Of a stretch of DNA of 57,441 nucleotides, positions 1 to 8,931 are shown piece after piece. Origin of the DNA: Prevotella sp. (GTDB taxonomy: Bacteria > Bacteroidota > Bacteroidia > Bacteroidales > Bacteroidaceae); the NCBI GenBank assembly GCA_022769285.1, contig JALEKD010000051.1:1-57441 (forward strand), written 5' to 3'. Below the pieces are notes generated by a model. It worked only from the letters and a program-made list of their open reading frames with translations, was not told where the DNA came from and did not search any database. Each line of letters begins with the position of its first letter. Position 1 is the first letter of the stretch. Position numbers and translations under genes: made by a program.

Positions 1-27
1 ATCAGTCTGTCGTCGCGCTGTAGGCGC

Positions 28-219
28 AAAAGAAGTGCAAGCCGAGCGCCATGAGCTTGCTCGGATGGCCGAGGCGCAGCCTGCTTTCTATAAAAGAAGT
101 GCAAGCCGAGCGCCATGAGCTTGCTCGGATGGCCGAGGCGCAGCCTGCTTTCTATAAAAGAAGTGCAAGCCGAGCGCCATGAGCTTGCTCGGATGGCCGA
201 GGCGCAGCCTGCTTTCTAT
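28..219 (+). repeat. Three tandem copies of a 64-bp repeat
   Basis: Three essentially identical 64-bp units begin at 28, 92 and 156. Each runs from AAAAGAAGTGCAAGCCGAGC to CAGCCTGCTTTCTAT and can fold, because GCAAGC and CCGAGC in the left half pair with GCTTGC and GCTCGG in the middle. A diverged single copy lies at 10056-10131 and a related edge at 22862-22965. The inverted complement of the unit's end (TTTTATAGAAAGCAGGCTGC) recurs at about 329-348. No protein is encoded; the short open frames crossing it are a by-product of the 64-bp period. Confidence 0.93.
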
Positions 220-369
220 AAAAGTAGCCGTAGGCGTTACCATCGCAAGTCGGCCCATGACAGAGGTGATGCTCATCTGCATAATGGCAATCATTGGCAT
301 TATTCCCCTGGACATAATGCTTCGCTACTTTTATAGAAAGCAGGCTGCGTTTTTCGCCGCGACCATCAC

Positions 370-510
370 AGGAAATGAAAAGACCGGTCTTTACGTTTCT
401 AAAGATGGCTCCCAGCATCGTAAAGGTCAGTCTCCACGCATGTGGGGATAATTCCCGTTGCCTAAGAGGGCCTCCTCGTCCCCACGCCTTTTACCTTTTG
501 AGTTTTTACC
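370..510 (+). repeat. Dispersed palindromic element, copy A1
   Basis: First of seven copies of an intergenic element. The core has GACCGGTCTTTA at 382-393 and TAAAGGTCAGTC at 421-432, which pair imperfectly around a centre containing GATGGCTCCCAGC. The right flank (CTCCACG, then ATAATTCCCGTTG, then CCCCACGCCTTTTACC) is shared with the copy at 12147 and, reversed, with the one at 29465-29540. No coding function is seen. Confidence 0.85.
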
Positions 511-535
511 AGTTTCTTTTCTTCGCTCGCAGTTG

Positions 536-675
536 CCACTGGTGGATAGGAAGCCAATGCCAGCACGTAGGGAGCGCTTTTACCGTTTTACTCTTTTACC
601 ATTTCACTTCTCCAAATGGCCTTCTTACTTTTATTAGCTGCGAATCTCCCCTTGGGGGAGACTTGGAGGGGGCTT
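536..675 (+). repeat. Shared tail blocks of the dispersed elements
   Basis: The block at about 536-600 (GCCACTGGTGGATAGG, then AGCGCTTTTACC and TTTACTCTTTTACC) matches 30789-30857. The block at about 640-675 (CCCCTTGGGGGAGACTTGG, then AGGGGGCT) matches the right end of the inverted-arm element near 30070-30100 and the stretch at 23318-23353. Nothing else is seen up to the SusC promoter at 800. Confidence 0.65.
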
Positions 676-799
676 TGGCAGACTCTTGTTCCCACGGCCA
701 TAATTGACATAAAAATACAGGAAACTACCAAAATCGCCCTAATTACTATCAAAAACGGGAAAAAAATGACAAAAACGTGTTAAAGCGGTTAAAAATATG

Positions 800-807
800 T
801 AACTTTG
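800..807 (+). promoter_or_regulatory. Putative -7 promoter box for the SusC operon
   Basis: TAACTTTG matches the Bacteroidota -7 consensus TAnnTTTG, 22 bp before the ATG at 830. No TTTG box is seen at the usual spacing upstream. Confidence 0.55.
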
Positions 808-829
808 CATCACCAAAAGCAAAGTGTTT

Positions 830-3800
830 ATGAGAAAATTAGCAAGTTTTATTCTTCTCCTCCTCTTTGCCAACGTGCAGCCGTCGGCCTCGGCCCCGGC
901 TCCCATCGGCATGGAGAAGGCTGCGGACCAGGCCCACGATGATGTGGTGGCCGGTACCGTACTGGATACCAACGGCGACCCTCTGGCCGGCGTGACCATC
1001 CAGCAGCGTGGAACCCAAAACAAGACAGTTACCGACATTGAGGGCCGATACACCATAAGGCTCAAGGCCGGTGCCGCACGTACACTTACCTTCAGTTACG
1101 TGGGCATGACCACACAGACGCTGGCCGCCAAGGGCAGCATGCTGCGCGTGGTGATGAAGGAAGACGCCCACTCGCTCCAGGATATCGTAGTGGTGGGCGC
1201 CTACGGTACCGCCCAGAAGCGCAGCGACCTGGTGGGTAGCGCCTATCAGGTTAACGCCGACCAGCTGAAGGGCTTGCCCCAGCAGCGCCTTGACGTAATG
1301 CTCGACGGACTTATCCCCGGTGTCAAGATAGACCCCAATACCAACGACCCCGGCAGTCCCCGCACCCGCTACGAGGTGCGTGTACGTGGCGAGGCATCGC
1401 TCACCGCCTCTAACGAGCCCCTGTGGGTCATCGACGGTACGCCTATGTACACCGGTGACAAGACCAACCAGATGCCAGGAACCAGCTACACGGTGAGCCC
1501 GCTGTCCTTTATCAACCCCGACGACATCGCCTCGATAACCGTGCTCAAGGATGCTACCGCCACTTCTATCTATGGAGCCGACGGAGCCAATGGTGTAATC
1601 CTGGTAACCACCAAGAGGGGCCGCCCGGGCAAGATGCGTGTCAGCGTGAATACCCAGTACGGCATAGCCCATATCGATGAGAGCACCGCGCCCAAGGTGA
1701 TGAATGCCCAGCAGTGGCTTACCGCCGCCCAGGCCGCCTATGCCAATGCCGGGCTCGATATGCGCACCTTCCCTTACCAGGACAACGAGCTCAACCAGTA
1801 CTCGACGACCGATACCGACTGGCGCGACGTGTTCTACGGCACCGGCACCACCTTCCTGACTAATGTTGCCGTGAACGGAGGTAGCCAGAAGGCCGACTAC
1901 TACGTGTCGGGCCAGTACTATCAGAATGACAAGACCATCAAGGGCAACACCCAGCAGCGTATGTCGCTCGCCTCTAACGTCAATCTGAAGCTCCACAAGC
2001 GCGTCAAGTTAGGGATAGACCTCTCGGCATCGTACAATAACAACGACCTGTTTGCCCTGGGGCGCGAATACTACGAGCTTCTGCCCATTTTCTCGCCTTA
2101 CAACGCCGACGGAACATACCGCTTATATAATATGGTGGTCGACGGGCTCAACGCCGACGGCACCCCCCGCTTTGTGAAGCAGCGCTTCCTGAGCAACTCG
2201 GTGCCCGAGCGCGAGCAGAACGACAACAACCAGAAGAGCTGGTACGTACACACCAACTTCAACCTGAAGTACGACATCATAGACGGCCTTACCTATACCG
2301 GCCAGTTCGCCTACGACTATACCAGCACCCTGGAGCAGACCTACAGCTCTCAGAAGAACTGGACCGGTATGAGTTCTACCGGCGAAGCTATCGGCTACTC
2401 GCGCCGTTCATCGGCCGACATCACCAACTGGACCACCGTACACCGCCTTAACTTCAACCGTACCTTTGGCAAGCACACCGTGTCGGCCATCGCTGGTTTC
2501 GAGGCCGGCTCGCGCGACTATACAACCATGTATGTTACCGGTTCGGGCTTTATCAACGACAATATACGCGACGTGAGCCAGGCTAACACCCGCGACGGCT
2601 ACAACTCGAGCAGCCGCCGGCGTAAGGTGTCGGTCCTGGGCCAGGCCACCTACTCGTTTGACCATCGTTACTACCTTACTGTCAATGGCCGTAAGGACGG
2701 CAACTCTCAGTTTGGCTCTGATGTACGCTGGGCCAACTTTGCCTCTATCGGTGCCTCATGGAATATCCATAACGAGAAGTTCTTCCACATCCCCTGGATT
2801 AACGTGCTCAAGCTCAAGGGCAGCTATGGTGCCAACGGTAACTCGCGCATAGGCTCGCTCCAGTCGCTCGGTACCTACACGTACAGCGACTCTAACTCGT
2901 ACAACGGCGAGCTTGGCGGCGTGCAGGGCCAGAGCCCCAACAGCCGTCTCAGTTGGGAGACTACCTACATGACTAACCTCGGCCTGCGCGTTGCAGCACT
3001 CAACCGCATTGACTTCGAGATTGAGTACTATCACAACCGTACCAAGAACCTGCTCAGTCAGCTCCCCGTGTCGCTTCTCACAGCCAGTACGCGTGTGTAT
3101 CGTAACGTCGGCGAGATTGTCAACAAGGGTTTCGAGATCAATCTTACCACCCGCAACTTTGTTGCTAACCGCGAGGACGGCTTCTCATGGACTACCGACT
3201 TTAATCTGGCTCACAACGAGAACCGCCTTACCAAGTCGTATCGTGGAACACAGGTTAACTTCACCGATGGCATCTCCTGGATAGAGGGCCAGGACACCAA
3301 GACTTACTACCTGGTACGCTGGGCCGGTGTAGACCCCTACGACGGCAGCCCTATGTGGTACGACGCCAACGGCAACATCACCAAGACTTACGACAGCGTT
3401 AACAACCGCGTCCGCGGCAAGAGTGCCAACAGCACCGTTACCGGCGGTATGACAAATACTCTGAGTTATAAGGGCTTCTCACTGCGTTTCCTGCTCAACT
3501 ACCAGTTTGGCGGTTACGCTTACAGCACCTTTGCCAGCATTATGAACTCCGACGGTTACAACGTGCTGAGCTACAATCAGGCCATCGAGCAGCAGAACTT
3601 CTGGCGCAATCCCGGTGACATAGCCCGCAACCCCCTGCCCCAGGCCGGTGTCTCTACTGGTTCCTCTCGTAGCTCCACCCGTTTCCTCTACCGTAAGGAC
3701 CTGGTTCGCCTGCAGAACGTGGTGCTTACTTACCAGCTCCCCCGCGCCCTCGTCAGTGGCTGGGGCCTCTCTAACGCCTCGGTGTCGCTCATCGGCGATA

Positions 3801-3913
3801 ACCTGATGGCCTATAGCCCCTACTCGGGCAGCGACCACAACTCGTACAAGACCGTGATGAGCGGCTATCCTCTGGAACGCACCTTCACGCTGTCACTCAA
3901 TGTCGGATTCTAA
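830..3913 (+). CDS. SusC/RagA-type TonB-dependent outer-membrane receptor
   Basis: This is the outer-membrane beta-barrel pore of a SusC/SusD uptake system, which imports large ligands with TonB energy. The ATG at 830 gives a clean signal peptide (MRKLASFILLLLFANVQPS, then ASA); an in-frame GTG at 824 is a less likely start. A carboxypeptidase-regulatory-like domain follows (about residues 40-120, VVAGTVLDTNGDPLAGVTIQ). The TonB contact and plug region begins around QDIVVVGAYGTAQKRSDLVG, the plug contains ATATSIYGADGANGVILVTT, and the chain ends in the typical barrel terminus (FTLSLNVGF). At about 1,027 residues it has normal length. It heads a five-gene operon with the SusD start 13 bp downstream. 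The ligand cannot be read from the sequence. Confidence 0.97.
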   Translation: MRKLASFILLLLFANVQPSASAPAPIGMEKAADQAHDDVVAGTVLDTNGDPLAGVTIQQRGTQNKTVTDIEGRYTIRLKAGAARTLTFSYVGMTTQTLAAKGSMLRVVMKEDAHSLQDIVVVGAYGTAQKRSDLVGSAYQVNADQLKGLPQQRLDVMLDGLIPGVKIDPNTNDPGSPRTRYEVRVRGEASLTASNEPLWVIDGTPMYTGDKTNQMPGTSYTVSPLSFINPDDIASITVLKDATATSIYGADGANGVILVTTKRGRPGKMRVSVNTQYGIAHIDESTAPKVMNAQQWLTAAQAAYANAGLDMRTFPYQDNELNQYSTTDTDWRDVFYGTGTTFLTNVAVNGGSQKADYYVSGQYYQNDKTIKGNTQQRMSLASNVNLKLHKRVKLGIDLSASYNNNDLFALGREYYELLPIFSPYNADGTYRLYNMVVDGLNADGTPRFVKQRFLSNSVPEREQNDNNQKSWYVHTNFNLKYDIIDGLTYTGQFAYDYTSTLEQTYSSQKNWTGMSSTGEAIGYSRRSSADITNWTTVHRLNFNRTFGKHTVSAIAGFEAGSRDYTTMYVTGSGFINDNIRDVSQANTRDGYNSSSRRRKVSVLGQATYSFDHRYYLTVNGRKDGNSQFGSDVRWANFASIGASWNIHNEKFFHIPWINVLKLKGSYGANGNSRIGSLQSLGTYTYSDSNSYNGELGGVQGQSPNSRLSWETTYMTNLGLRVAALNRIDFEIEYYHNRTKNLLSQLPVSLLTASTRVYRNVGEIVNKGFEINLTTRNFVANREDGFSWTTDFNLAHNENRLTKSYRGTQVNFTDGISWIEGQDTKTYYLVRWAGVDPYDGSPMWYDANGNITKTYDSVNNRVRGKSANSTVTGGMTNTLSYKGFSLRFLLNYQFGGYAYSTFASIMNSDGYNVLSYNQAIEQQNFWRNPGDIARNPLPQAGVSTGSSRSSTRFLYRKDLVRLQNVVLTYQLPRALVSGWGLSNASVSLIGDNLMAYSPYSGSDHNSYKTVMSGYPLERTFTLSLNVGF

Positions 3914-3926
3914 ACTCAAGATAACT

Positions 3927-5327
3927 ATGCACAAGATAATAAGATATGCAGCCATCGCGCTGATAGCCCTGCTCACCTCGTGCGACGGCTTTCTGACCGT
4001 CGATGAGAAGGGCAAGGCCACAATCCCGTCGTTCCTCTCGGACCCCCGCGGTCTGCACGCCGGCCTGGTGGGTGCCTACAACAAGTATTATGAGCACTAC
4101 GATGCCGAGTACCTCAAGTATCCCGAGGTAGCAGGCAACATGGTGTCTATTAACCTCTCCTCGGGTTCCTCTGTACTCGAGCAGTACAACTACACACCCA
4201 ACCCCGGCTCGGCTACTACCTCCTACTACATCTGGAGCCGTATCAGTACAGCCCTGGCTAACGCCAACAACATTATCCAGTATGCCCCTGCCGTGGCCGG
4301 CAACTATCCCACCCAGAAAGCCTACTGCGACAACATCCTGGGCCAGGCCCTGCTGCTCCGCGCCATGTGCCACTTTGACCTGTGCCGTGTGTACGCCCAG
4401 CCTTACAACTATACCGCAGATGCCTCTCATCTCGGTATTCCTGTACTGCGTAAGACGCCCGGCCCCAACGACAATCTCGCTCGCCAGACGGTCAAGGAGG
4501 TCTACGATTTTATCCTCGGCGACCTTACCCAGGCCGCCTCGCTGCTTACTGACAGTCATGCCAGTGACATACACTACGCCTCGCTTCAGGCTGTCAATGC
4601 CATGTTCTCCCGCGTGTACCTTTATATGGAAGACTGGGACAACGCCTACCGCTACGCTCAGCTCGCCATCAACGGTGAGCAGCTCGCCCAGGGCCAGACC
4701 TATCTCGACATGTACGACAACCTCAACGAGCGCGGCGAGGCCATCCTGCGCCTGAGCGGCGATGACATGAGCGGCAAACTGAAGGACTTCTACGCCTCTG
4801 AGTGTATGCCCGCCGATACCCTGCTGTCGCTCTACGACAGCGCCGACTTGCGCCTGCAGCTTATCAACAAGGACGGTGCCAAGCGCTGCCTGAAGTACAC
4901 CCCTACGGTTATCCCCGACAACCAGCCCAAGCGCGAGGACCCCATTATCTTCCGTCTCTCTGAGATGTATCTCAACGCCGCCGAGGCTGCCTGCCATCTC
5001 AGTGGCAAGAGTGCTGATGCCCGTCAGTACCTGCGCGTCCTCTTAGAGCGCAATGTGGGTGCCGACAAGGCCGACGAACTGCTCGGTGCCACGGCCGATG
5101 CCGACCTGCTGTCCCTGGTACAGCGCGAGCGTGTCAAGGAACTGTGCTTCGAGGGCCACAACCTCTTCGACATTACCCGTTGGAAGCAGGACATGGTTCG
5201 CGAGCAGGGTACCAATGCCACAGTTACCCGCGTCAACTATCCTAATGACCTCTTCGTGCTTCCCATCCCTCAGTACGAGCTTGACGCTAACGAGAACATG
5301 AAGCCTAACCCCACCGTAAATAAGTAA
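3927..5327 (+). CDS. SusD/RagB-type surface glycan-binding lipoprotein
   Basis: This is the surface lipoprotein that caps the SusC pore and delivers ligand. I chose the ATG at 3927 because it gives a lipoprotein signal peptide (MHKIIRYAAIALIALLTSCD) with the lipobox cysteine at residue 19; an upstream ATG at 3900 overlaps the SusC end and spoils the signal. SusD features are the helical TPR-like body (LLRAMCHFDLCRVYAQPY) and the C-terminal SusD signature (RQYLRVLLERN, RVKELCFEGHNLFDITRWK). It has about 466 residues, typical for the family. The next gene starts 7 bp after its stop. Confidence 0.96.
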   Translation: MHKIIRYAAIALIALLTSCDGFLTVDEKGKATIPSFLSDPRGLHAGLVGAYNKYYEHYDAEYLKYPEVAGNMVSINLSSGSSVLEQYNYTPNPGSATTSYYIWSRISTALANANNIIQYAPAVAGNYPTQKAYCDNILGQALLLRAMCHFDLCRVYAQPYNYTADASHLGIPVLRKTPGPNDNLARQTVKEVYDFILGDLTQAASLLTDSHASDIHYASLQAVNAMFSRVYLYMEDWDNAYRYAQLAINGEQLAQGQTYLDMYDNLNERGEAILRLSGDDMSGKLKDFYASECMPADTLLSLYDSADLRLQLINKDGAKRCLKYTPTVIPDNQPKREDPIIFRLSEMYLNAAEAACHLSGKSADARQYLRVLLERNVGADKADELLGATADADLLSLVQRERVKELCFEGHNLFDITRWKQDMVREQGTNATVTRVNYPNDLFVLPIPQYELDANENMKPNPTVNK

Positions 5328-5334
5328 AGACGTT

Positions 5335-5793
5335 ATGAAGAATATCATAGTAATGCTTCTGGCCATGGTGGCCCTGTGCGCCTGTCAGAAGGAAGAGTTT
5401 GAAGGCTACGACGCGCCCTTCGTGCGGATTACCACCACTACGGGGGCTTCGCAGACCGTGGTGCTGTCTAACGTGAACAACATCAACACCTACGTGGTGT
5501 CGCTCAGCAGCAAGGCGCTTACCGCCCCACTTACCGTGAACTACGAGGTGGTGGTGGGCGACGGCTTGCAGGAAGGCATCGACTATCAGCTCATCACCAC
5601 GGGTGGCTCCCTCACCTTTGAGCCTGGTGTCTACGACATGCCTATCCGCATCCGCTGGATGGCTCACACCGTTGACGAGTCTAAGGACAACACGCTCATC
5701 ATCCGCCTTACCGGCAACAGCCAGGGAATAACCCTCGGCGCTCCTGGGCCTGATGGCGCGCAGAAAGAACTTGTAATCGAAAAAAAGAACTGA
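5335..5793 (+). CDS. Small surface lipoprotein with a beta-sandwich domain (Calx-beta/DUF1735-like)
   Basis: This is a 152-residue lipoprotein with signal peptide MKNIIVMLLAMVALCACQKE and lipobox cysteine at residue 17. The mature part alternates short beta segments. A stretch such as GGSLTFEPGVYDMPIRIRW resembles Calx-beta or DUF1735-type domains in proteins encoded next to SusD genes, which often help bind glycan or ligand at the surface (family knowledge; the match is by eye). It sits between SusD and a second lipoprotein in a tightly packed operon, so it is probably an accessory surface-binding protein. The exact family is uncertain. Confidence 0.8.
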   Translation: MKNIIVMLLAMVALCACQKEEFEGYDAPFVRITTTTGASQTVVLSNVNNINTYVVSLSSKALTAPLTVNYEVVVGDGLQEGIDYQLITTGGSLTFEPGVYDMPIRIRWMAHTVDESKDNTLIIRLTGNSQGITLGAPGPDGAQKELVIEKKN

Positions 5794-5794
5794 T

Positions 5795-7315
5795 ATGAAA
5801 AGATTATTATATGTCATGGCACTGGTTGCCGGGGTGCTCATCCAGACGGCCTGCTCGGACAGCAGCAACTACGTGTACAACGATGTAGACGCCCCCACCA
5901 TGCTGAGTTTCGGATTCTATAAGGCTGACAACCCCGGAGTACTGGGCACCGACTACGTGGTAGACCTGAGCGCCGACCAGAGTAAAGGCACCACCACGCA
6001 GAACGTCACGGTGGCCATGCCGCCTACTGTGGAGAAGACCCACTTGGTGGCCCGCTTTACCACCAGCGACGGCACCACTGTCAAGGTGGGCGCCGATGAG
6101 CAGGTGAGCCAGTCTACGGCCAACGACTTCACTCTGCCGGTCGACTATATACTCACCAAGGGTCAGCTGAGCCGCCGCTGCGCGGTAACCATCAGCAAGG
6201 CTCCGCTCAAGTGGAAAGCCCTGGCCGAGGTGACCGGTCTTACCGTTTACGGCGACCCTGTGCTCAAACTCAGTCCGCTTACCCAGCAGCCCTATATAGG
6301 CTTCAAGACCCGTGCCGGCAACTCGGCCACTGCGGCTAACCACAGTACCGTGCTCACTCTGGGCGACGACGGTCAGTGGAAGACTGTCGGCAGCGAGGGC
6401 TTTGGTCACTTGGTCAACTCTTCTTACTTCGACTTTGATATAGCACCCGACGGCACCCTCTATGTGGCCTACGCAGACCAGGAAGCCACGGTGTTGAAAA
6501 ACGGTATGAGTGTGATGAAGTTCAACGGAGCCGACTGGGAGTTCGTGGGCACCGACAAGGGTCTGCTCAAGGCCGTGTCTAACTATGCGTGCTTTGCCGC
6601 CATTGATGGCGAGCTGGTGGGCGCGCAGGTAAACAACTCGGCCAAGGCCGACTATGCCAACCGCACCCTGGTGGTGTCCAACTATAAGGATGGGGCATGG
6701 CACAGCCAGATACCCGGCATGCTCACCAACCAGGTGTACATGGCCAATATGGCCGGTGGCAAGGATGCGGCTTACCTGATAAGCATCAACCGCGGCGCCG
6801 TGAGCGGCGTCAACTATGGATACAACGTGTTGCGCTATGCCGGAGGCGAGTGGACACCCATGGTGCTCAACTATCTGGAGCCCGGAAATACCACCAATAA
6901 CATAGCGATGATAGGCGTAACCGTGGCCCGCAACAATGTGCCTTATATATGGACCATGGACGATGCCAGCGGCCAGCTTGGCGTACGTATCAAGTACTAC
7001 GACCAGGCTACCGACAGCTGGCTCACCTTAGGGGGCAACATCCTGCCCCTCGGTTTTACCCCCGACCGCCATACTGAGGTATCCCTGGACCTGGCGCCCA
7101 ACGGCACGCCTTACGTAGTGTACACTAACTCGGCCGATCAGGGCTACCCCTATCTTATGTACCTCGACCCCGATACTCACCAGTGGAGCAGTCCGTCTAA
7201 AGTGGCCGATATAGCCGCCTCGGGGCTCAACCTCAAGTTTACCAACGGCGGTGTTGGGTACATCACGTTCTGCGGCAACAGCAACCACCTCTATACCTAT
7301 TGTACGTATGAGTAG
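5795..7315 (+). CDS. Surface lipoprotein with N-terminal beta domain and probable beta-propeller
   Basis: This is a 506-residue lipoprotein (MKRLLYVMALVAGVLIQTAC, lipobox cysteine 20). Residues about 30-130 form a BACON/DUF5018-like beta region (DYVVDLSADQSKGTTTQNVT, then DGTTVKVGADEQVSQ). The remainder has repeated blade-like segments such as PDGTLYVAYADQ, PYIWTMDD, NGTPYVVYTN and VGYITFCGNSNHLYTY, suggesting a six- or seven-bladed propeller. Propellers near SusC/D genes may bind ligand or be lyases or sialidase-like enzymes. I see no sialidase Asp-box series, so binding is the safer reading. It starts 1 bp after the previous stop and overlaps the next gene by 8 bp, so the genes are translationally coupled. 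Confidence 0.82.
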   Translation: MKRLLYVMALVAGVLIQTACSDSSNYVYNDVDAPTMLSFGFYKADNPGVLGTDYVVDLSADQSKGTTTQNVTVAMPPTVEKTHLVARFTTSDGTTVKVGADEQVSQSTANDFTLPVDYILTKGQLSRRCAVTISKAPLKWKALAEVTGLTVYGDPVLKLSPLTQQPYIGFKTRAGNSATAANHSTVLTLGDDGQWKTVGSEGFGHLVNSSYFDFDIAPDGTLYVAYADQEATVLKNGMSVMKFNGADWEFVGTDKGLLKAVSNYACFAAIDGELVGAQVNNSAKADYANRTLVVSNYKDGAWHSQIPGMLTNQVYMANMAGGKDAAYLISINRGAVSGVNYGYNVLRYAGGEWTPMVLNYLEPGNTTNNIAMIGVTVARNNVPYIWTMDDASGQLGVRIKYYDQATDSWLTLGGNILPLGFTPDRHTEVSLDLAPNGTPYVVYTNSADQGYPYLMYLDPDTHQWSSPSKVADIAASGLNLKFTNGGVGYITFCGNSNHLYTYCTYE

Positions 7316-8876
7316 GCTGACGCTAACGATACTATCACTCTTGCTCTCAGTAGTGCCCGCTGCAGCCCAGCGCACTGCTGAGGGCAAAGTGTTTATAGAT
7401 GCCAATGCCAATGGGCGCTATGACCAGGGCGAGCAGCTCCTGGCCGGCATACCCGTGTCTGATGGGTGCCGCGTGGTGGTTACCGATGCCTGGGGGCACT
7501 ACCGCATAGCAGTCGACGAGGAGAGTAATCTATTCCCCATCCTTCCGGCGGGCTACACCATGGCCGGCCACCAGGTGGTAAACCGCGGTTTTATCGCCGG
7601 CAGCGCCATCCAGCGCCGGGATAACGATTTCGCCCTGCGCCCGAAGCCCGTCCGCACCCGCTTCAGGCTTCATGCGTTAGGCGATGTACAGGTGTCCGAC
7701 TATCAGGAAGTAGACTATGCCAGCCGTACGCTGTGGCCTGAGTTGCTCGCGGCCGACTCGGCCGACGTAAACCTGTTCTTGGGCGACCTGGTGAATAACA
7801 ACCTGCCGCTCTATCCCGACCTGGCGCAGATGATGGAGCGTCTGCCCGGTCGCTCTTACACCGTGCTGGGCAACCACGACCGCGATGCCGACTCGGTACG
7901 GGCCCACCAGGTGCGCAGCTACTGCTGCAGCTTTGGGGCCGATGTCTACGCCTTTAACGAGGGCGATGTACACTTCATAGTCCTTAACAACGTGTATGGT
8001 CAGGGTGTCCATGGCTACGAGGGCCGCCTCTCCGAGCGCCAGCTCCAGTTCGTGCGCGCCGACCTGAGCCACGTCCCCACCGGCCGCCTTATCGTTGTCA
8101 CCATGCACATACCCCTTGCCATTACCCGCAACCGCGACGAGCTCTTCAGTTGCCTGCAGGACCGCCCGGTACTGGCCCTTACGGCCCACCTGCACCGTGT
8201 TATGCGGTTCTTCTACCGTCAGGGCAGGCAGACCATCCACGAGTTGGGCGCTGGCGCTACCTGCGGTTTCTGGTGGGTGGGCGAGCGCGACTGGGAAGGG
8301 GTGCCCATGGCACTCCAGCAGGGCGGCACGCCGCGCAACTACTTTGTGCTCGATTTTAACGGACCCTGCTATACCTTCCGCTGCAAGGGCGTGGGGCTCG
8401 ATGAGCGCCGCCAGATGTCTATCCACATCACCGGCATAGATACCGTAGACACCCATCTGCGCGACATGGCCCAGGTGGCACCTGGCCAGGCCCTCATCAC
8501 CGTGTGGGGCGGCTGCGACTCTACCACGGTGCGCTGCCGTATCGACGGGGGTGCCTGGCAGGTGTGCCCTAAGGCTGCTCTCATGGATGCCAACGCTGCC
8601 CGTGTGCGCGAGCTCAACCTTATCAAGGGCTATCCTACTCCCTACAGCCGCCGCAACCCCATGCGCCGCCAGGTGTCGCCTCAGTTGTGGGCTTACAGCC
8701 TGCCAGACGCTGCCCGCAAGGGCTCCCACGTCATAGAGGTTGAGGCTTCTGACCGCTTCGGTCTCCGTGCCAGTTGGCGCCGTGCTTACTGCTTCGCGGA
8801 AGCTGATGCCCCCGCGTCTAAGCAGCCGCTCCAAGCAGCCAAAGGTGGTTCGAAGCGTAAGAGAGTAGAACGATAA
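7308..8876 (+). CDS. Secreted calcineurin-like metallophosphoesterase
   Basis: This is a two-metal phosphoesterase exported by an N-terminal signal peptide (MSRLTLTILSLLLSVVPAAA, then Q). The start at 7308 overlaps the previous gene by 8 bp; an earlier in-frame ATG at 7251 would hide the signal. A short beta domain (EGKVFIDANANGRYDQGEQ, about residues 22-100) precedes the catalytic core. The core motifs are GDVQVSDY (usually GDPQ or GDTQ), LGDLVNNN, LGNHDRD, TMHIPL and LTAHLHR. A C-terminal beta region follows, as in the three-domain metallophosphoesterases of Bacteroidota. It is the only recognisable enzyme in the operon, so the imported substrate may be phosphorylated (inference). The substrate is unknown. 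Confidence 0.92.
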   Translation: MSRLTLTILSLLLSVVPAAAQRTAEGKVFIDANANGRYDQGEQLLAGIPVSDGCRVVVTDAWGHYRIAVDEESNLFPILPAGYTMAGHQVVNRGFIAGSAIQRRDNDFALRPKPVRTRFRLHALGDVQVSDYQEVDYASRTLWPELLAADSADVNLFLGDLVNNNLPLYPDLAQMMERLPGRSYTVLGNHDRDADSVRAHQVRSYCCSFGADVYAFNEGDVHFIVLNNVYGQGVHGYEGRLSERQLQFVRADLSHVPTGRLIVVTMHIPLAITRNRDELFSCLQDRPVLALTAHLHRVMRFFYRQGRQTIHELGAGATCGFWWVGERDWEGVPMALQQGGTPRNYFVLDFNGPCYTFRCKGVGLDERRQMSIHITGIDTVDTHLRDMAQVAPGQALITVWGGCDSTTVRCRIDGGAWQVCPKAALMDANAARVRELNLIKGYPTPYSRRNPMRRQVSPQLWAYSLPDAARKGSHVIEVEASDRFGLRASWRRAYCFAEADAPASKQPLQAAKGGSKRKRVER

Positions 8877-8894
8877 AATCGTAAAAATATGCAC

Positions 8895-8931
8895 CATGGG
8901 CGGACTTGTGTTGACCACAGGCCCGCCCATG
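8895..8931. terminator. Strong hairpin after the SusC operon
   Basis: CATGGGCGG at 8895-8903 pairs with CCGCCCATG at 8923-8931, extended by a TGTG/CACA pairing inside. It begins 18 bp after the phosphoesterase stop. There is no clear U-tract, so it may stabilise the mRNA end rather than terminate alone. Confidence 0.6.

Noticed and set aside
28..219. Possible CRISPR array
   Set aside because: The three units are fully contiguous 64-bp tandem copies without unique spacers, and no cas gene is present.
115..451. Open frames on both strands across the first 450 bp
   Set aside because: They arise from the 64-bp tandem repeat, whose period is not a multiple of three, and from the adjoining palindrome; there is no start signal, domain or codon bias.
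839..1996. Long minus-strand frame opposite the first SusC gene
   Set aside because: It is the complement of a well-supported SusC gene in GC-rich DNA; the His/Gly/Val-rich translation is typical of antisense shadows.
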